Counted from the first letter of the stretch, positions 36,330-49,187 are shown. The stretch is DNA of 64,000 nt from Antedon mediterranea (GCF_964355755.1 NC_092672.1:7316001-7380000), one strand, 5' to 3'. Notes: generated by a model from the sequence alone, not told the origin. Made by a program: numbers and translations.

Positions 36330-38002
36330 ATGCATGCTGGGGAGATATCTGACCAATCAAGTGTAAGTAGCATCAACAGCAGTCCAACTACCATCTGTCC
36401 TTCTCCACCCACTTGCCAAAATGATGCACTCACAACTCTACAGAATGGACTGCCACCTAACCCAGAACTTAGCAGCGCTCTGCAAGATGCATACAAGGTA
36501 CGCATTCGTAGGGCACGCAAGAAAATCACGGAGAAGGAACGACGTGTTGAAGTACAGCAAAGATTTGAGGACTTGAAGAACTTGATTCCTGGATTGAACG
36601 GAGAGAATCGTAAAACAGTTCACAGACAGACTATACTTAAATGTGGTATGTTTTATTTCATTTTTAAAACAATTTATGTTATTGTTAGTAAAACCATGGA
36701 CGAGTGAATTTCGTCCCTGGTAATACAGTGCATCTAAAATGGATATGTTTATACTTATCTTAATGGTTTCTTTTTACTCTTTTAAATTTCCAATTAGCTA
36801 AGAAAACACATTAAATTTTCTATGTAGTTTTGTTATCAATAAGAAAAGAGTCCATTATTTTGTTGTCTACATATCTGAATTTCATTCAGTGTACTGCTCT
36901 CATTGGGTCAAATTCTTAAATTTCTTAATTCTTAAAAGTCAAATTTCTATTTTAATTTACTAAACTAAATTTTGTTTTAAAATCAAAACTATCGAAAGAT
37001 GGATAAACAAAACTATGATTTCTCATGCAAAGAATTTAGTATAACAAATGGCAATTTACCTTTACTGTGTAAAGTGTTTGCATGCTTTTAACCAATCTAT
37101 TTTTCTCTATACAGCCGTTGACTATATTGAGCAACTAAAGGTAGAGTATCATGTCATCCCACATGTTACAGATGAAGAGTTTCGTATTGAGAAAGAAAAG
37201 AACTCAAGATTAGAAGCAGAACATATTATGTGGTGCGAGAAACTCAATAAACTAAGGTAAAACGCAATTGCCATATTTTATTAGGAAATCTTTGTGCTCA
37301 ACAGATATCGGTTACTGTACCTACTTTTTTCTGTGAATGTTGTGAACTAATGCTTGTTTAGTACTAAGTCATTCATTTCACTTTGTGTGCCCCGTGCCCC
37401 TGCCTCCTTAAAAATAACATTGCATTAAGGTAAGACTTTATGTTAACAATAAAAAAAATGTTCGTCCTGTGCCTCCTTCCTATTCCAAAATCCTGGATCG
37501 ACCACTCAATAATGTACCCATCCATGATTTTTCAAATTTATTGGTGGTACTATTAGTTATCCTAGCAACTGAACCTCAAGAGTAAATATGGGATGTTTTG
37601 GAGAGAGCTGTGAGGATTGACCCCACCTAAAAGGTCACTCATCATACTTGTCTTATTATAAGTGCTGTACAGTATAGTGTCCCAATAGTCTGACCACCCT
37701 TGGAATGATTTACTTTTTTCTGTAAAGTTCAGTTTTAAGAACCTATATTTCACCAGTCCTATATCGGCCAGTTTAATATTTCAAATCACCTTTACTGCTG
37801 TTTTATGACTTTATTTTTTGTTTGTTTTTGCAACAGGGAACAGAAATGCCAACAGTTGCAAGAAAAGCATATGCAGCAAATGATGAATGGATTCACAGAC
37901 AATTTTACAAACAATGTAACTGCAATGCAACACATACCGCTTGTGTATTCAAACCATGTTTACAGTGCCTCACACCAAACTAACCGTATTCAGGTGCTTT
38001 AA
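36330..38002 (+). CDS. Small bHLH transcription factor with C-terminal coiled coil
   Basis: Three coding exons, 36330-36645, 37115-37256 and 37837-38002, close in phase to give 207 residues. Residues 1-50 are Ser/Pro-rich. The basic region and first helix read KVRIRRARKKITEKERRVEV and then QQRFEDLKNLIPGL; after the loop, helix 2 is TILKCAVDYIEQLK. The E-x-x-RR core of E-box binding factors is present, but Lys replaces the usual first-contact His. A charged heptad-like segment follows (EEFRIEKEKNSRLEAEHIMW, then CEKLNKLREQKCQQLQEKHM), suggesting a leucine-zipper-like dimer extension as in Myc/Max/Mlx relatives, though no subfamily is recognised. A short out-of-frame ATG at 36308 precedes the start, so the start is probable rather than certain. 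Confidence 0.75.
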
Positions 38003-40927
38003 CAGAACCATTTGTGAACATCAAATATGTCCTCTCACAATGCCTGTCACTTCTTAAAGGAGTATTAATGCAGGAGATGTTATGAATAATGCGATAAGAA
38101 GATTTTGTTCTGTTAAATCCATAAACCAAGTTTCAGAACCAAGATTAAGTAAATCAAGAATAGTAAAGTCACCCAGTTCTGGATGTAAAACAAGAATATT
38201 ATTAGTAATACTGTCAGTCTAAAAGATGATAATATTTATAGAGGTGACGAGTTGTCCTAGTGCATCTTTCCACAAAATTATTATGGCATTGCTACAGCGT
38301 TTTGATAGGAAGAAGCGACTACAGATATTGCTGTTTCACATCGTTTGCGCATTTTATTGCAACAAATTAAAAAAGCGTTGTGGAACAAATCGTACAAATG
38401 ACTGTAGCTGTGTGAAAAGGAATACTCTACATTCATGTCAACTATGCATCTTGTCTACAAACATTCCAAATTGTTAATCTCCATTTTATACTTTTATAAA
38501 AGAAATTGTTTTCCCATTTTCACATTTCCAGCTAATAGATTAATGTGCTTTCTTTATATTATAGTAATAATTATAAAGACATTTTTAATTATTAAATTGA
38601 ATTTTATTGCTTTGGTTAAACGGTCAATCGCCTTGAAGATTTAAAATACCTAAGGATTTCTGAAAGGATTGTTAAAAATATTGTCAATAGATTTAGTTTA
38701 ATTATGAAAGACAACTCAATCTTTATATTAAGTTCTGTCTAACTTAACTAGTTGGACAAAAAAAATGTGCCCAAATATGGTAGTGATGTACCCAAACATG
38801 GTAGTAATATGGCGTCATCATATCCATATATGGGCACATACATTTTTTTGTCACATACAGTTTGATAGTGTAGACAGAGATTTGGATTTGAAGCTGCATA
38901 TTATAGTGTATAAACCACATAACTGTTAAATTGTTTGTTTAGAAAATCTGTCAGAACAGATACCAGCTCCTTTATAATAATGATGCATTGAATATTTTAA
39001 ATTATAATACGTTATTTAATTGTGAGAAATTTGACTATTACTTGATTCAATAATTATATTAGACTGAGCATCCGATATTGATCTTTGTTGAAAACATCTT
39101 GCTTAATACAATTTCCTTGAATTTATTCTAAACAGAATGATTGAACCTTGAAAATATTGTTTATAATTAATAATAATGCAAGAATATTATTTTTTTGGTA
39201 CAGTCAAATATCATTATAACAATATTCACTGATAATTGAAAAATTAGAATTTTCTGAAGAATTGTTTTCTTCTATCAAACAAGCTACAAAAAAAAAATTT
39301 ACTTTGGTTTAAAAGTCAATGTATTCAAAATAAATATAGATATTAAATAAAATATTTACATACTTTTTTTCTGAAATCCTTAAACTACTGTATCTTGACT
39401 CAAAAACATTGATAAATGTCAACACATCAATGTTTGGGCCAGCCCAAGAATATTTGGGCCAGCCCAAATGTGTTATTTGGGAAAGTTGACTGTACAGCTG
39501 TAAAAAATGGTAACATTAACTTTCCAGTTCCCCTCAAATGTGCAGGGCTTACATAACTTAGCTCAAAGATTTTCCTTGGCTTATTTCTTCTTCCCTAGAC
39601 TCCTGGTCTAGTTCATTTATTTACACAGCGTATGATATGCCAGCAGCCCAAAGTACATAGATATTATTTGAAGAAATTAGATGCAAAATGAATTACTATG
39701 TAGACTTTTATTTCACTTGACCATGTATTCTTAACAAAATAAGCTTATAACAGTAACTGGACTATGTGCTTTAATTTTATATAGTTAAACACACAAATTA
39801 ATAGTAAATTGTTTTAATAGATGTGCTATATTATCAGGATAGAAATAATTAACAAAAATTTCAGAATATTTAGAGAATTATGCAGCTGTAAAAACACTAT
39901 TGTAAATGGTGTTAATTTGTTTTTGTATGGAAAACATAAGGAAGTTTAAAAATGTAATAAATAATGTTGTTAATCGCATACATGTGATATCCTTACCATG
40001 AAAACCTTCAAAGCAATAATATGATAATTAAAGATTTTATTATCAATTACTTGTATGCTGCAGATGATTCATTGTAAATGAAAAAGTGTGAATCATAATT
40101 ACAGATTAAAAATGAGGCCAGTTACTATTGAGGTTTAACTGGTCTGTCATGGGTTTTACAGGCATTGGTCAGCGGAACTGGACTTAATCAAAAAGTGTGT
40201 AATGAATAAGTAAAATATAAATAAAATTAATGACTTATGTAAAGTATAGTTTGTGAATAGATTTATGCTGTGTCATTAATAATGCTTTTTAGATTTAACA
40301 ATTTTTAAAAAGTTTTTAAAATACTCAGTTTACCAAATAAGGCACTGAAAAAGTTAATAAAAAAAAAATTACAATTATGATGTTGTTTATTATAATTACA
40401 TTATGAGATAAGTTTCATATTGTAGTTATAAAATATTGGGATAAAACAAATTGGAACTAATACATTAAAAATTAACATAGTTTTTATGAATTAAGGAGTA
40501 TGCATCGCTTAGACTTTATGAGGATCAAATGATACCTCTAATGACGGACCACCAATGAGTTGGTTACTCAAATGTTATATATTATAGACAGTAGGTTGGT
40601 GCAATGTTTTAAAAAGTAGTTATTTTCTGGAAGTGGTCCCGTAAATAGAATGGGTTATAGAATACTTTACTGTATTCAAATTATCATGAAATAGAAATTT
40701 ATATATTTTATAGATTTTCTATTGCTGTTTTTATATTACATTGTATTTTGAAAATAGCAGAAATCGAATTGCTGTGTTTATCTATTTTTTTGTGTGAGAT
40801 TGTTGTATTTAAAAAAATAAAATATTTATGTTAGTAAATGTACAGGTTACTGTAAAGTGTTGACACGTACTTACCATAGGCCTGTAAAACATATTTTATG
40901 CAATTTTTTTACATTTTGAAAAATAAA
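38003..40927 (+). other. Long 3' untranslated region of the bHLH gene
   Basis: About 2.9 kb of AT-rich, gene-free sequence runs to an AATAAA at 40922-40927, which is followed by a T/G-rich TTTTGTTTTGTCCTG stretch, a plausible cleavage signal. It carries a family A MITE and a direct repeat TTTGGGCCAGCCCAA near 39434-39468. The true end could be earlier. Confidence 0.4.
38731..38884. mobile_element. MITE family A, copy 8
   Basis: Starts AAGTTCTGTCTAACTTAACT and ends AGTTTGATAGTGTAGACAGA, with an extra internal copy of the CCAAATATGGTAGTGAT block. Confidence 0.85.
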
Positions 40928-40949
40928 CATATGTTGGGGATAAAAAACT

Positions 40950-42290
40950 TTTGTTTTGTCCTGTCATTTTTTAATACAGTAATAATATAATACGAGTCAT
41001 AATTGTCAGCTCCTGATCAACACTAAAAACGGTCTAGCGCCCTCTATTTTTGTTGAAAGTTGTTGGTTGATGAAAAAGCTTTAAAAACACTCGGAAGAAA
41101 ATAATATGACACTTTCTACCCGAATTAATAAGAATATAATAAGTATAATGTTTTATTCTGGTAACTCATATTCATAATTTTAAATAGCTTATAATTATAT
41201 GGATATTGGCTACAATGTATAAAGGTCGATATGAAAATGTCTTTCAATTAAACAAAAACTTGTTTCTCAATACAGCTAGAATTAATGATACAGTAGTTTT
41301 TATTGAAAATCGACAAATTTCAACAATGCAAATTATTTTTGTATCAATATTGTTTATATTTTAATAATTCGAGTTTTAAGTTTCTTTTAATTTTGAAAAT
41401 GTTGATAATGATTCATATTTAAAAGCCATATTGGCTTTTTTTGCTATACAAAATAATATGAATGAAGAAGTAGGCCTATGTATTGTTTAGATTTGGTAAT
41501 TTCCTAATACCAATGATAAACGTATTGACGCTCATTATTTACCTATAAACATATTTTTTTTGCAATTATTTGACATTAAAGAAAATATCCATTTCGTGTC
41601 ATACATTTAAAATAATTATTGCATTATTCTTCAATATACGAATTTCAACGCCGGTTCCTCCCAAAAAAACAGCTCCTGAATAACATTAAAAATGGTCTAC
41701 TGCCCTCTATTTTTTTTGAAAGTTTTTAGTCGATAATATTTTTTGTTGACAAGGATATACTGTGGAAGTTGACCTTTTAGACCGTATTAAATTAATTAAT
41801 AGGAATATTAATTTAAGACAATGTTATATTTTATACTAAATAAAAAAAATAATACTACGTCTTTGTGGTTTTATTTATCTATTTATTGGTAAGCACTGTC
41901 TTACACATTTTGATCATTTGGTATTATAACCAAAAAAAAAACAATCAGTCATCCTTCTTTCTCCCATCGCACCACTCAAGATTTTAGTTGTGAAAATAAA
42001 TAAATAAAAATCAACATCGTTCACAGCACTTTGCATAACAAAATAATTACAATTACTTTTACTACCACTAGTTTTTTTACTTGTATTAAAGCTAATAAAT
42101 CGACCCGGCCTCATGAGAACTAGGCGGGAGGGGTGGAGGTGATATTGGTTAACTTTTTTCTGTCAAAACTTAGTTTCGTAATACGCGGGTTATTTACCTA
42201 CATAACTTTGCACAACCGCAATGCGTGATCATGAAGATTTAGCCAATCAAATGTTGGTACGGTCCTTATCTAATTAGCATAATTCAGCAG
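40950..42290. other. Intergenic with a diverged 165-bp duplication
   Basis: CAGCTCCTGA followed by GCCCTCTATTTTT and a TTGAAAGTT block occurs at about 41009-41170 and again at 41669-41840. No gene is recognised; the minus ORF at 41914-42114 has no recognisable content. Confidence 0.5.
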
Positions 42291-42366
42291 ACGAACTTAT
42301 TTTGCCGGTTTGGTAGAAGACGGCGGAGGAGACGGTGGAAGCAAGAGAAACGAAATTAGGTACCGG
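42291..42366 (+). promoter_or_regulatory. Possible first exon or promoter of the unit-array transcript
   Basis: The purine-rich, GC-richer stretch AGACGGCGGAGGAGACGGTG and following bases stand out from the AT-rich surroundings. They are followed by ACCGGTATGTG, a good donor-like site, and preceded by CCAATCAAATG, a CCAAT box. This looks like a 5' untranslated exon of a plus-strand gene, but no coding partner is proven. Confidence 0.3.
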
Positions 42367-42702
42367 TATGTGTTTTGAATTGCTTAAGAATTTGGCCTAA
42401 ATACACAATACTCACCTAAAACTCTTGTTGTAGTTACGAATAATAAACATGTGTCCTGTGTCATTTTTTTTAATAATTAGTTTAAATAGTACAAAATAAT
42501 GTCGAAAATATAAAACTTTAAAACAGTAAAAAAAAACTAGTAATAAATTAAAAAACAAACATGTGTATTTTGTCAATTTATTTTACTTTTAAAAACACAT
42601 ACAGTCAAATCTAAAACTTGTTTAAAGTACATACTCACCTTAAACTCTTTTCGTAGTTTAAGAATAATAAATTAAAAAAAACATGTCTTGTGTCAATTCA
42701 TT

Positions 42703-44172
42703 TTGTACGTCTAGACGTCGCTATGACAGTACGTCTAGACGTCGCTATGACAGTACGTCTAGACGTCGCTATGACAGTACGTCTAGACGTCGCTATGACA
42801 GTACGTCTAGACGTCGCTATGACAGTACGTCTAGACGTCGCTATGACAGTACGTCTAGACGTCGCTATGACAGTAAGTCTAGACGTCGCTATGACAGTAC
42901 ATCTAGTACGTCTAGACGTCGCTATGACAGTACGTCTAGACGTCGCTATGACAGAACGTCTAGACGTCGCTATGACAGTACGTCTAGACGTAGCTGTGAT
43001 AGTACGTCTAGACGTCGCTGTGATAGTACGTCTAGACGTCGCTGTGAAAGTACGTCTAGACGTCGCTGTGACAGTACGTCTAGACGTCGCTGTGACAGTA
43101 CGTCTAGACGTCGCTGTGACAGTACGTCTAGACGTCCCTGTGACAGTACGTCTAGACGTCGCTATGACAGTACGTCTAGACGTCGCTATGACAGTACGTC
43201 TAGACGTCTCTATGGCAGTACTAGACGTCGCTATGACAGTACGTCTAGACGTCGCTATGACAGTATGTCTAGACGTCGCTATGACAGTACGTCTAGACGT
43301 CACTTACGTCTAGACGTCACTATGACAGTACGTCTAAACGTCACTATGACAGTACGTCTAGACGTCACTATGACAGTATGTCTAGACGTCACTATGACAG
43401 TACGTCTTGACGTCTAGATGTCACTTACGTCTAGACGTCACTATGACAGTACGTGTAGACGTCGCTGTGACAGTACGTCTAGACGTCGCTATGGCAGTAC
43501 GTCTAGACGTCGCTATGATAGTACGTGTAGACGTCCCTATGATAGTACGTGTAGACGTCCCTATGATAGTACGTGTAGACGTCGCTATGATAGTACGTCT
43601 AGACGTCGCTATGAAAGTACTGTACGTGTAGACGTCACTATGACAGTACGTCTAGAGGTCACTATGACAGTACGTCTAGACGTCACTATGACAGTACGTC
43701 TAGACGTCACTATGACAGTACGTCTAGACGTCACTATGACAGTACGTCTAGACATCACTATGACAGTACGTCTAGACGTCGCTATACAGTACGTCTAGAC
43801 GTCGCTATACAGTACGTCTAGACGTCGCTATGACAGTACGTCTTGACTTCTCTATGACAGTACGTCTAGACGTCGCTATGACAGTACGTCTAGACGTCAC
43901 TTACGTCTAGACGTCACTATGACAGTATGTCTAGGCGTCAATATGACAGTACGTCTAGACGTCACTATGACAGTACGTCTAGACGTCACTATGACAGTAC
44001 GTCTAGATGTCACTTACGTCTAGACGTTGCTGTGATAGTACGTCTAGACGTCGCTGTGATAGTACGTCTAGACGTCGCTGTGAAAGTACGTCTAGACGTC
44101 GCTATGACAGTACGTGTAGATGTCGCTATGACAGTACGTCTAGACGTCGTTATGACAGTACGTCTAGACGAG
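42703..44172. repeat. 24-bp minisatellite, about 60 copies
   Basis: The unit is the 12-bp palindrome ACGTCTAGACGT followed by a variable CGCTATGACAGT. Sub-domains are visible: CGCTATG, then CGCTGTG, then CACTATG, then mixed. A few units are 21-22 bp or truncated to ACTTACGTCTAGA. The 24-bp period keeps frames open on both strands, so the SRRRYDST and LDVAMTVR ORFs are not genes. Confidence 0.97.
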
Positions 44173-46070
44173 ATGTGCACAAGAATATAAATAATTAATT
44201 CCCTAGCTCACTTTTTTCAGATTGGGCTAATGAAGATACATATGCAATGTTGTTGGTTATGGAACGCCTCCTCTGCCTTCAGTTCACATTTATCATGCAG
44301 TACACACCAATCGTCATGCAGTACACACCAATCGTCATGCAGTACACACCAAACATTATGCAGTACACACCAATTGTCATGCAGTACACACCAATCGTCA
44401 TGCAGTACACACCAATCGTCATGCAGTCAAATATTGCGTAATTTATACCGCCACCTATCGACAAAATCGAATATCACGTGAGGTTTATTAGACGGCTGTA
44501 AAACTAAGACTATTTAAACTTCTTTTATGGAATTCAATAATTGCAATGGCCTCCTAGCCGCGCCTGTGTCTCGCATAATAAATTATTGTATATATAAAAA
44601 ACAGAGCATTCACAGAGATGTGTAGCGGTTAAAATAAGTACAGTATGTCAAACATAAAAGAAATCTTAGAGTCGATGGCCTAGTTTTACAGCCGTCTAAT
44701 AAACGTCACGTGATATTCGATTTTGTCGATAGGTGGCGGTATAAATTACGCAATATTTCACTGCATGACGATTGGTGTGTACTGCATGACGATTGGTGTG
44801 TACTGCATGACAATTGGTGTGTACTGCATGACCATTGGTGTGTACTGCATGATGTTTGGTGTGTACTGCATGACGATTGGTGTGTACTGCATGATGTTTG
44901 GTGTGTACTGCATGACGATTGGTGTGTACTGCATGACCATTGGTGTGTACTGCATGACGATTGGTGTGTACTGCATAACCATTGGTGTGTACTGCATGAT
45001 AAATGTGAACGACGATTGGTGTGTACTGCATGACCATTGGTGTGTACTGCATGACCATTGGTGTGTACTGCATGACCATTGGTGTGTACTGCATGACGAT
45101 TGGTGTGTACTGCATGATAAATGTGAACTGAAGGCAGAGGAGGCGTTCCATAGTTGGTATTAATCACAGGTAAGCAACATCATCACATGTGCACAAGTAT
45201 ATAAATAATTATCTTCCCCAGCTCACTTTTTCAGATTGGGCTAATAAAGATTCGGATGCAATTTGGTGGCACCATTCACTGCAGGTAAACTACATGAAAT
45301 GTGTACAAGGTATATAAATAATTAGCTTCCCTTTTCAGATTGGGCTAATGAAGATACTGATGTAATTTGTGGAACTGCAGGTAGACAACATGAAATGTGT
45401 ACAAGGTATATAAATAATTAGCTTCCCTTTTCAGATTGGGCTAATGAAGATACTGATTTAATTTGTGGAACTGCAGGTAGACAACATGAAATATGTACAA
45501 GGTATATAAATAATTAGCTTCCCTTTTCAGATTGGGCTAATGAAGATACTGATATAATTTGTGGAACTGCAGGTAGACAACATGAAATGTGTACAAGGTA
45601 TATAAATAATTAACTTCCCTTTTCAGATTGGGCTAATGAAGATACTGATATAATTTGTGGAACTGCAGGTAGACAACATGAAATGTGTACAAGGTATATA
45701 AATAATTAGCTTCCCTTTTCAGATTGGGCTAATGAAGATACTGATATAATTTGTGGAACTGCAGGTAGACAACATGAAATGTGTACAAGGTATATAAATA
45801 ATTAGCTTCCCTTTTCAGATTGGGCTAATGAAGATACTGATATAATTTGTGGAACTGCAGGTAGACAACATGAAATGTGTACAAGGTATATAAATAATTA
45901 GCTTCCCTTTTCAGATTGGGCTAATGAAGATACTGATGTAATTTGTGGAACTGCAGGTAGACAACATGAAATGTACAAGCATACTATATATAATTATTTT
46001 TTCCAGCTTTCTTTTCAGATTGGACTCAGAATGAGAGATATTTATGTTTGAACCAATCAAAGGTAAGCAA
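44173..46070 (+). repeat. Array of exon-like units (seven perfect 42-nt units, three variants)
   Basis: Units begin after a pyrimidine-CAG and end at CAG followed by GTAGAC or GTAAGC. Exon-like cores: 44221 onward (interrupted by the fold-back element), 45235-45284, then 42-nt cores at 45339, 45435, 45531, 45627, 45723, 45819 and 45915 (96-bp steps), and 46019-46062. In one frame each 42-nt core reads as DWANEDTD-IICGTA-like when joined to its neighbour, with no stop; the other two frames contain stops. Linkers are 54 nt. It may be a real micro-exon array or a minisatellite grown from an exon. Confidence 0.65.
44261..45149. mobile_element. Second fold-back element with 21-bp repeat arms
   Basis: Outer ends GGAACGCCTCCTCTGCCTTC and the inverse flank arms that contain a 21-bp unit starting CATGCAGTACACACCAAT: six copies in the left arm and about sixteen in the right. 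Inside the arrays both arms share the inverted sequence from ATTGCGTAATTTATACCGCC to GACGGCTGTAAAAC. The spacer is about 44510-44680. GTTGGTTAT before and GTTGGTAT after look like a target-site duplication. ORFs over the arrays (MQYTPIV, HDDWCVL) are artefacts. Confidence 0.88.
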
Positions 46071-46210
46071 GATGTTGTTATAACGTTAATATGCCTTGTA
46101 ATTTAATTTTGCATGGCTAAATTATTGTACAAGCTATTTTTATATATTTATAGGTATGTATGTAGCTAAGAATAAGTTTAGGTAAGAGGTACCTGGTTTG
46201 AATTTCTTGT

Positions 46211-46424
46211 TAAGTGTAGCCAAGATAGATTAAGTGTAGCCAAGATAGATTAAGTGTAGCCAAGATAGATTAAGTGTAGCCAAGATAGATTAAGTGTAGC
46301 CAAGATAGATTAAGTGTAGCCAAGATAGATTAAGTGTAGCCAAGATAGATTAAGTGTAGCCAAGATAGATTAAGTGTAGCCAAGATGGATTAGGTGTAGC
46401 CAAGATAGATTATGTGTAGCTAAC
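46211..46424. repeat. 20-bp tandem repeat, about 10.5 copies
   Basis: The unit TAAGTGTAGCCAAGATAGAT is perfect for eight copies and then decays (GATGGAT, TAGGTG, TATGTG). Confidence 0.95.
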
Positions 46425-47302
46425 TTTAGTCTCAGTAAAAGCAAGTGTCTGAGTAGACTTGCCCCAAGTCTGTATTGTTTTTTATTTATTTGTTTTATTT
46501 CGGCCGCGATTTTTGTCTGAAAATACAGACTTGTGAAACACGTATAGAAATCGATTTGCAGACCGCAAACATCCGATAAGAATGACGTAGGTTATCATAC
46601 CGTATTTGGCTATATGGGGCGGGCGGTATGTAAATATGGATTTCGAATCAACCAATGATCATTTTGTTTCAAAATGAAAAAGATCGAGTACGTACAGTGC
46701 TGAATGTACGATCGAGACTGTTGAAATATGAAATCGTGTTGCCAATTTGTTTTGTTTATTAATTGTTTAGTCCTTAGCCTAGGCCTCCTTCGTAGGTCCT
46801 ACTTAACTCGCACGTATGACCTGCCAAATAAAACGCCAATAAGGTAGGCCTACATACCACCACCGGCACACAACAGGATTCACACACAACAGACAGGGCT
46901 ACACTACACAGAACAGGACAGGGTCTGGGTGGGAATTAAATCAAATTATCTCCGCGTAATATTAAATGATCCATTCAATGTTTGATTTGCGGAGAAGCAA
47001 GACGAGTTTTCTTGGGAAAAATCCCATCAAATTTTTACCAGACTACTACTAGGCATACGGTATAAAATCATTTCTAGCCTTCAGAAACTTTCATTAATGT
47101 ACCCAAGTACACATTGTCTAAACGTAACATAGCGCATGCGTACCTTCTTAGTTGTTGAGTCTTTGAAATTCTGAAACATGAATATTAAAACAGTGTACGA
47201 GTGAGTAGCCAATCGCATGCAGCTGAAACTAGTCAACCGGATAATCTATGCACCAAGAATTCTTGGTGTCAATCCACGTGACTTTTGCGTGTTTCCCCAG
47301 AT

Positions 47303-48078
47303 AGTCCAGTCAAAAATCACCCTCACCATGGTATAAGAACGTACCCTAATAAAATTTCATCCGTAGGTTCTACGTATATAGGTAATAACATTTCTTGATG
47401 TTGCGTCTTGCAAAACTTGGGATTTTACGAGAAAATTAGACTTTTATACCCAATTTATAACCGCCTCATGTCGTATTATTGTGTACAGCGAATGCGACGA
47501 AGCGTGACTGAAATTACGAGACGCCGTTAGCGCCCGTTGAAAAATGCATTAACAAAGCTAAAAACCTACAAAACTAATAGTTTATACAATGATTTAAATA
47601 TAGTTTACAATAAATTGTATAATAAAATACATAACATATAGAGAAAACTCAAATATAAACTAAAATATTTACAGATATGTGTTTAAAAATGTACAAATCA
47701 AAATGGCCTTCCATAAAATAAAGTGCGCCCTCACGAGTCATACTTTTATCGGACTTGTATGGAATGGTTTTACAAGGCATTAATATACGAAACCCGATGC
47801 GATTTGTTAGTTATTGCCTCTGCAAGAGGCAGAATATTATATTTTCACAAATATATTTCTATTTTTTATCATGGAAAAAAGGATTGTATATATTTAAACA
47901 CATTACAACCTCCAGTCTACCATCATGATGGATTAAGTGAATTGCGCCGTATTGTATATCTGCTAAAGCGTAATGATCTCCTAGTTAGGGCCTATCTACC
48001 TAGTTTTATTCTGGACATTCTTTTTTTCACAGCATTACTTGCGTGGATATCACAATGCATTGTATATTCGCGATTATA
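47303..48078 (+). repeat. Left arm of large inverted repeat
   Basis: Begins AGTCCAGTCAAAAATCACCC and ends near CACAATGCATTGTATATTCG. A 118-codon frame (47723-48079) lies in it, but the matching part of the right arm has insertions that break the frame, so it is probably not coding. Confidence 0.85.
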
Positions 48079-49187
48079 GTCAATGTTAATTTGAGTGAGA
48101 ATCATTTTTATATGACAGTCCATTTCGCGTATACGATTTAAATGAATAAAGTCGTCTGAAATATTTTCTTATTGGTTATCCGCAACAAAGTTAATCCTTG
48201 TGATTGTTAGTTTTGTTTAAGTTTCTTTGAATTGATTCATCTATATCGTATGATGTGTGAGACAATTTCGTCTTTTAGAAAATGTAATCCTGCCACCGAA
48301 TATTCTTTATGTTTGAGACGTCTGACGGATAACTTTGTTATTCTTTTATGTTTAATAACTAATCTTCATCTTCACTTTTTGGGACAATAGCCTACATCTT
48401 TTAAGTTTAAAACGTCATTTATAAGCAATTGAATAAGCCAACAAATTAAACTACAGTGTTCTTCCAAGCTTTATAAATATTATTCAAATTCATTAAAATG
48501 CGTCGGACTCGGCGGAAAACAATATTTGAAATAAATGCATATAAAAAGTTTTTTGTGGACTTTACTTTCTCGTCCCAAGTTAGAACTTTCAGGTCAGGCC
48601 GTGGAGGTGAACCAATCGTTTATGACATGCTTTTGTGTATAAAATGTCCAATAATAATTATCATTGTAGGACTACTCTCCACCAAAAAAACTTTATAATG
48701 TATTTATTACGTCACGTCTTAAAAAAAGGAGAATTGGGTAATACAGTATGTTGTCGTTTCTCGCGAATCTTACATCACACTCCCACATCTCACTCTCTTT
48801 TATTTAGTGAAATGTGAATGGTGGAAAAACGGGAAAATACGTTAACTTTAGAATACTTTGAATTCTGGAAGACGACTTCGAACTTAAAGAATCGTCATGA
48901 ATGACGTTTATTGGCTCAAACTTCACACATCGGTACGATGTGGAGGCCAGACGGATTCAGAGAGGATCAAACCGGCAACTCCTCCTCATTGGCAGTGGGG
49001 GAAGTGGTTGGTGGTGGCGGGTGAAAAGGGAAAATGAAAAATGTTGATTTAGACGAATCCCGACCAGCCCCTTTTATACGCTCTAAATAATTGTAGGAAA
49101 GTGAAAGGCCTACTTGAGGTAGTATCTTCGTATAGGCCTACGCGTAATTGATTATCCTTAAATGATTGGTTCTTACTCTAATTAAGA

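Noticed and set aside
42683-44198. Arg/Ser-rich and Leu-Asp-Val repeat ORFs on both strands
   Set aside because: They follow from a 24-bp minisatellite period divisible by three; three frames are open at once and the units vary without regard to codons.
44230-45167. Repeat ORFs reading MQYTPIV, STHQSSC or VCVLHDDW
   Set aside because: They are translations of the 21-bp repeat in the arms of a fold-back element; several frames on both strands are open and none has a plausible start context or splice partner.
42683-46424. CRISPR-like array
   Set aside because: Units are contiguous repeats with no unique spacers, and the genome is eukaryotic.
47723-48079. 118-codon ORF
   Set aside because: It lies in the left arm of an inverted repeat, and the corresponding right-arm sequence has indels that break the frame.
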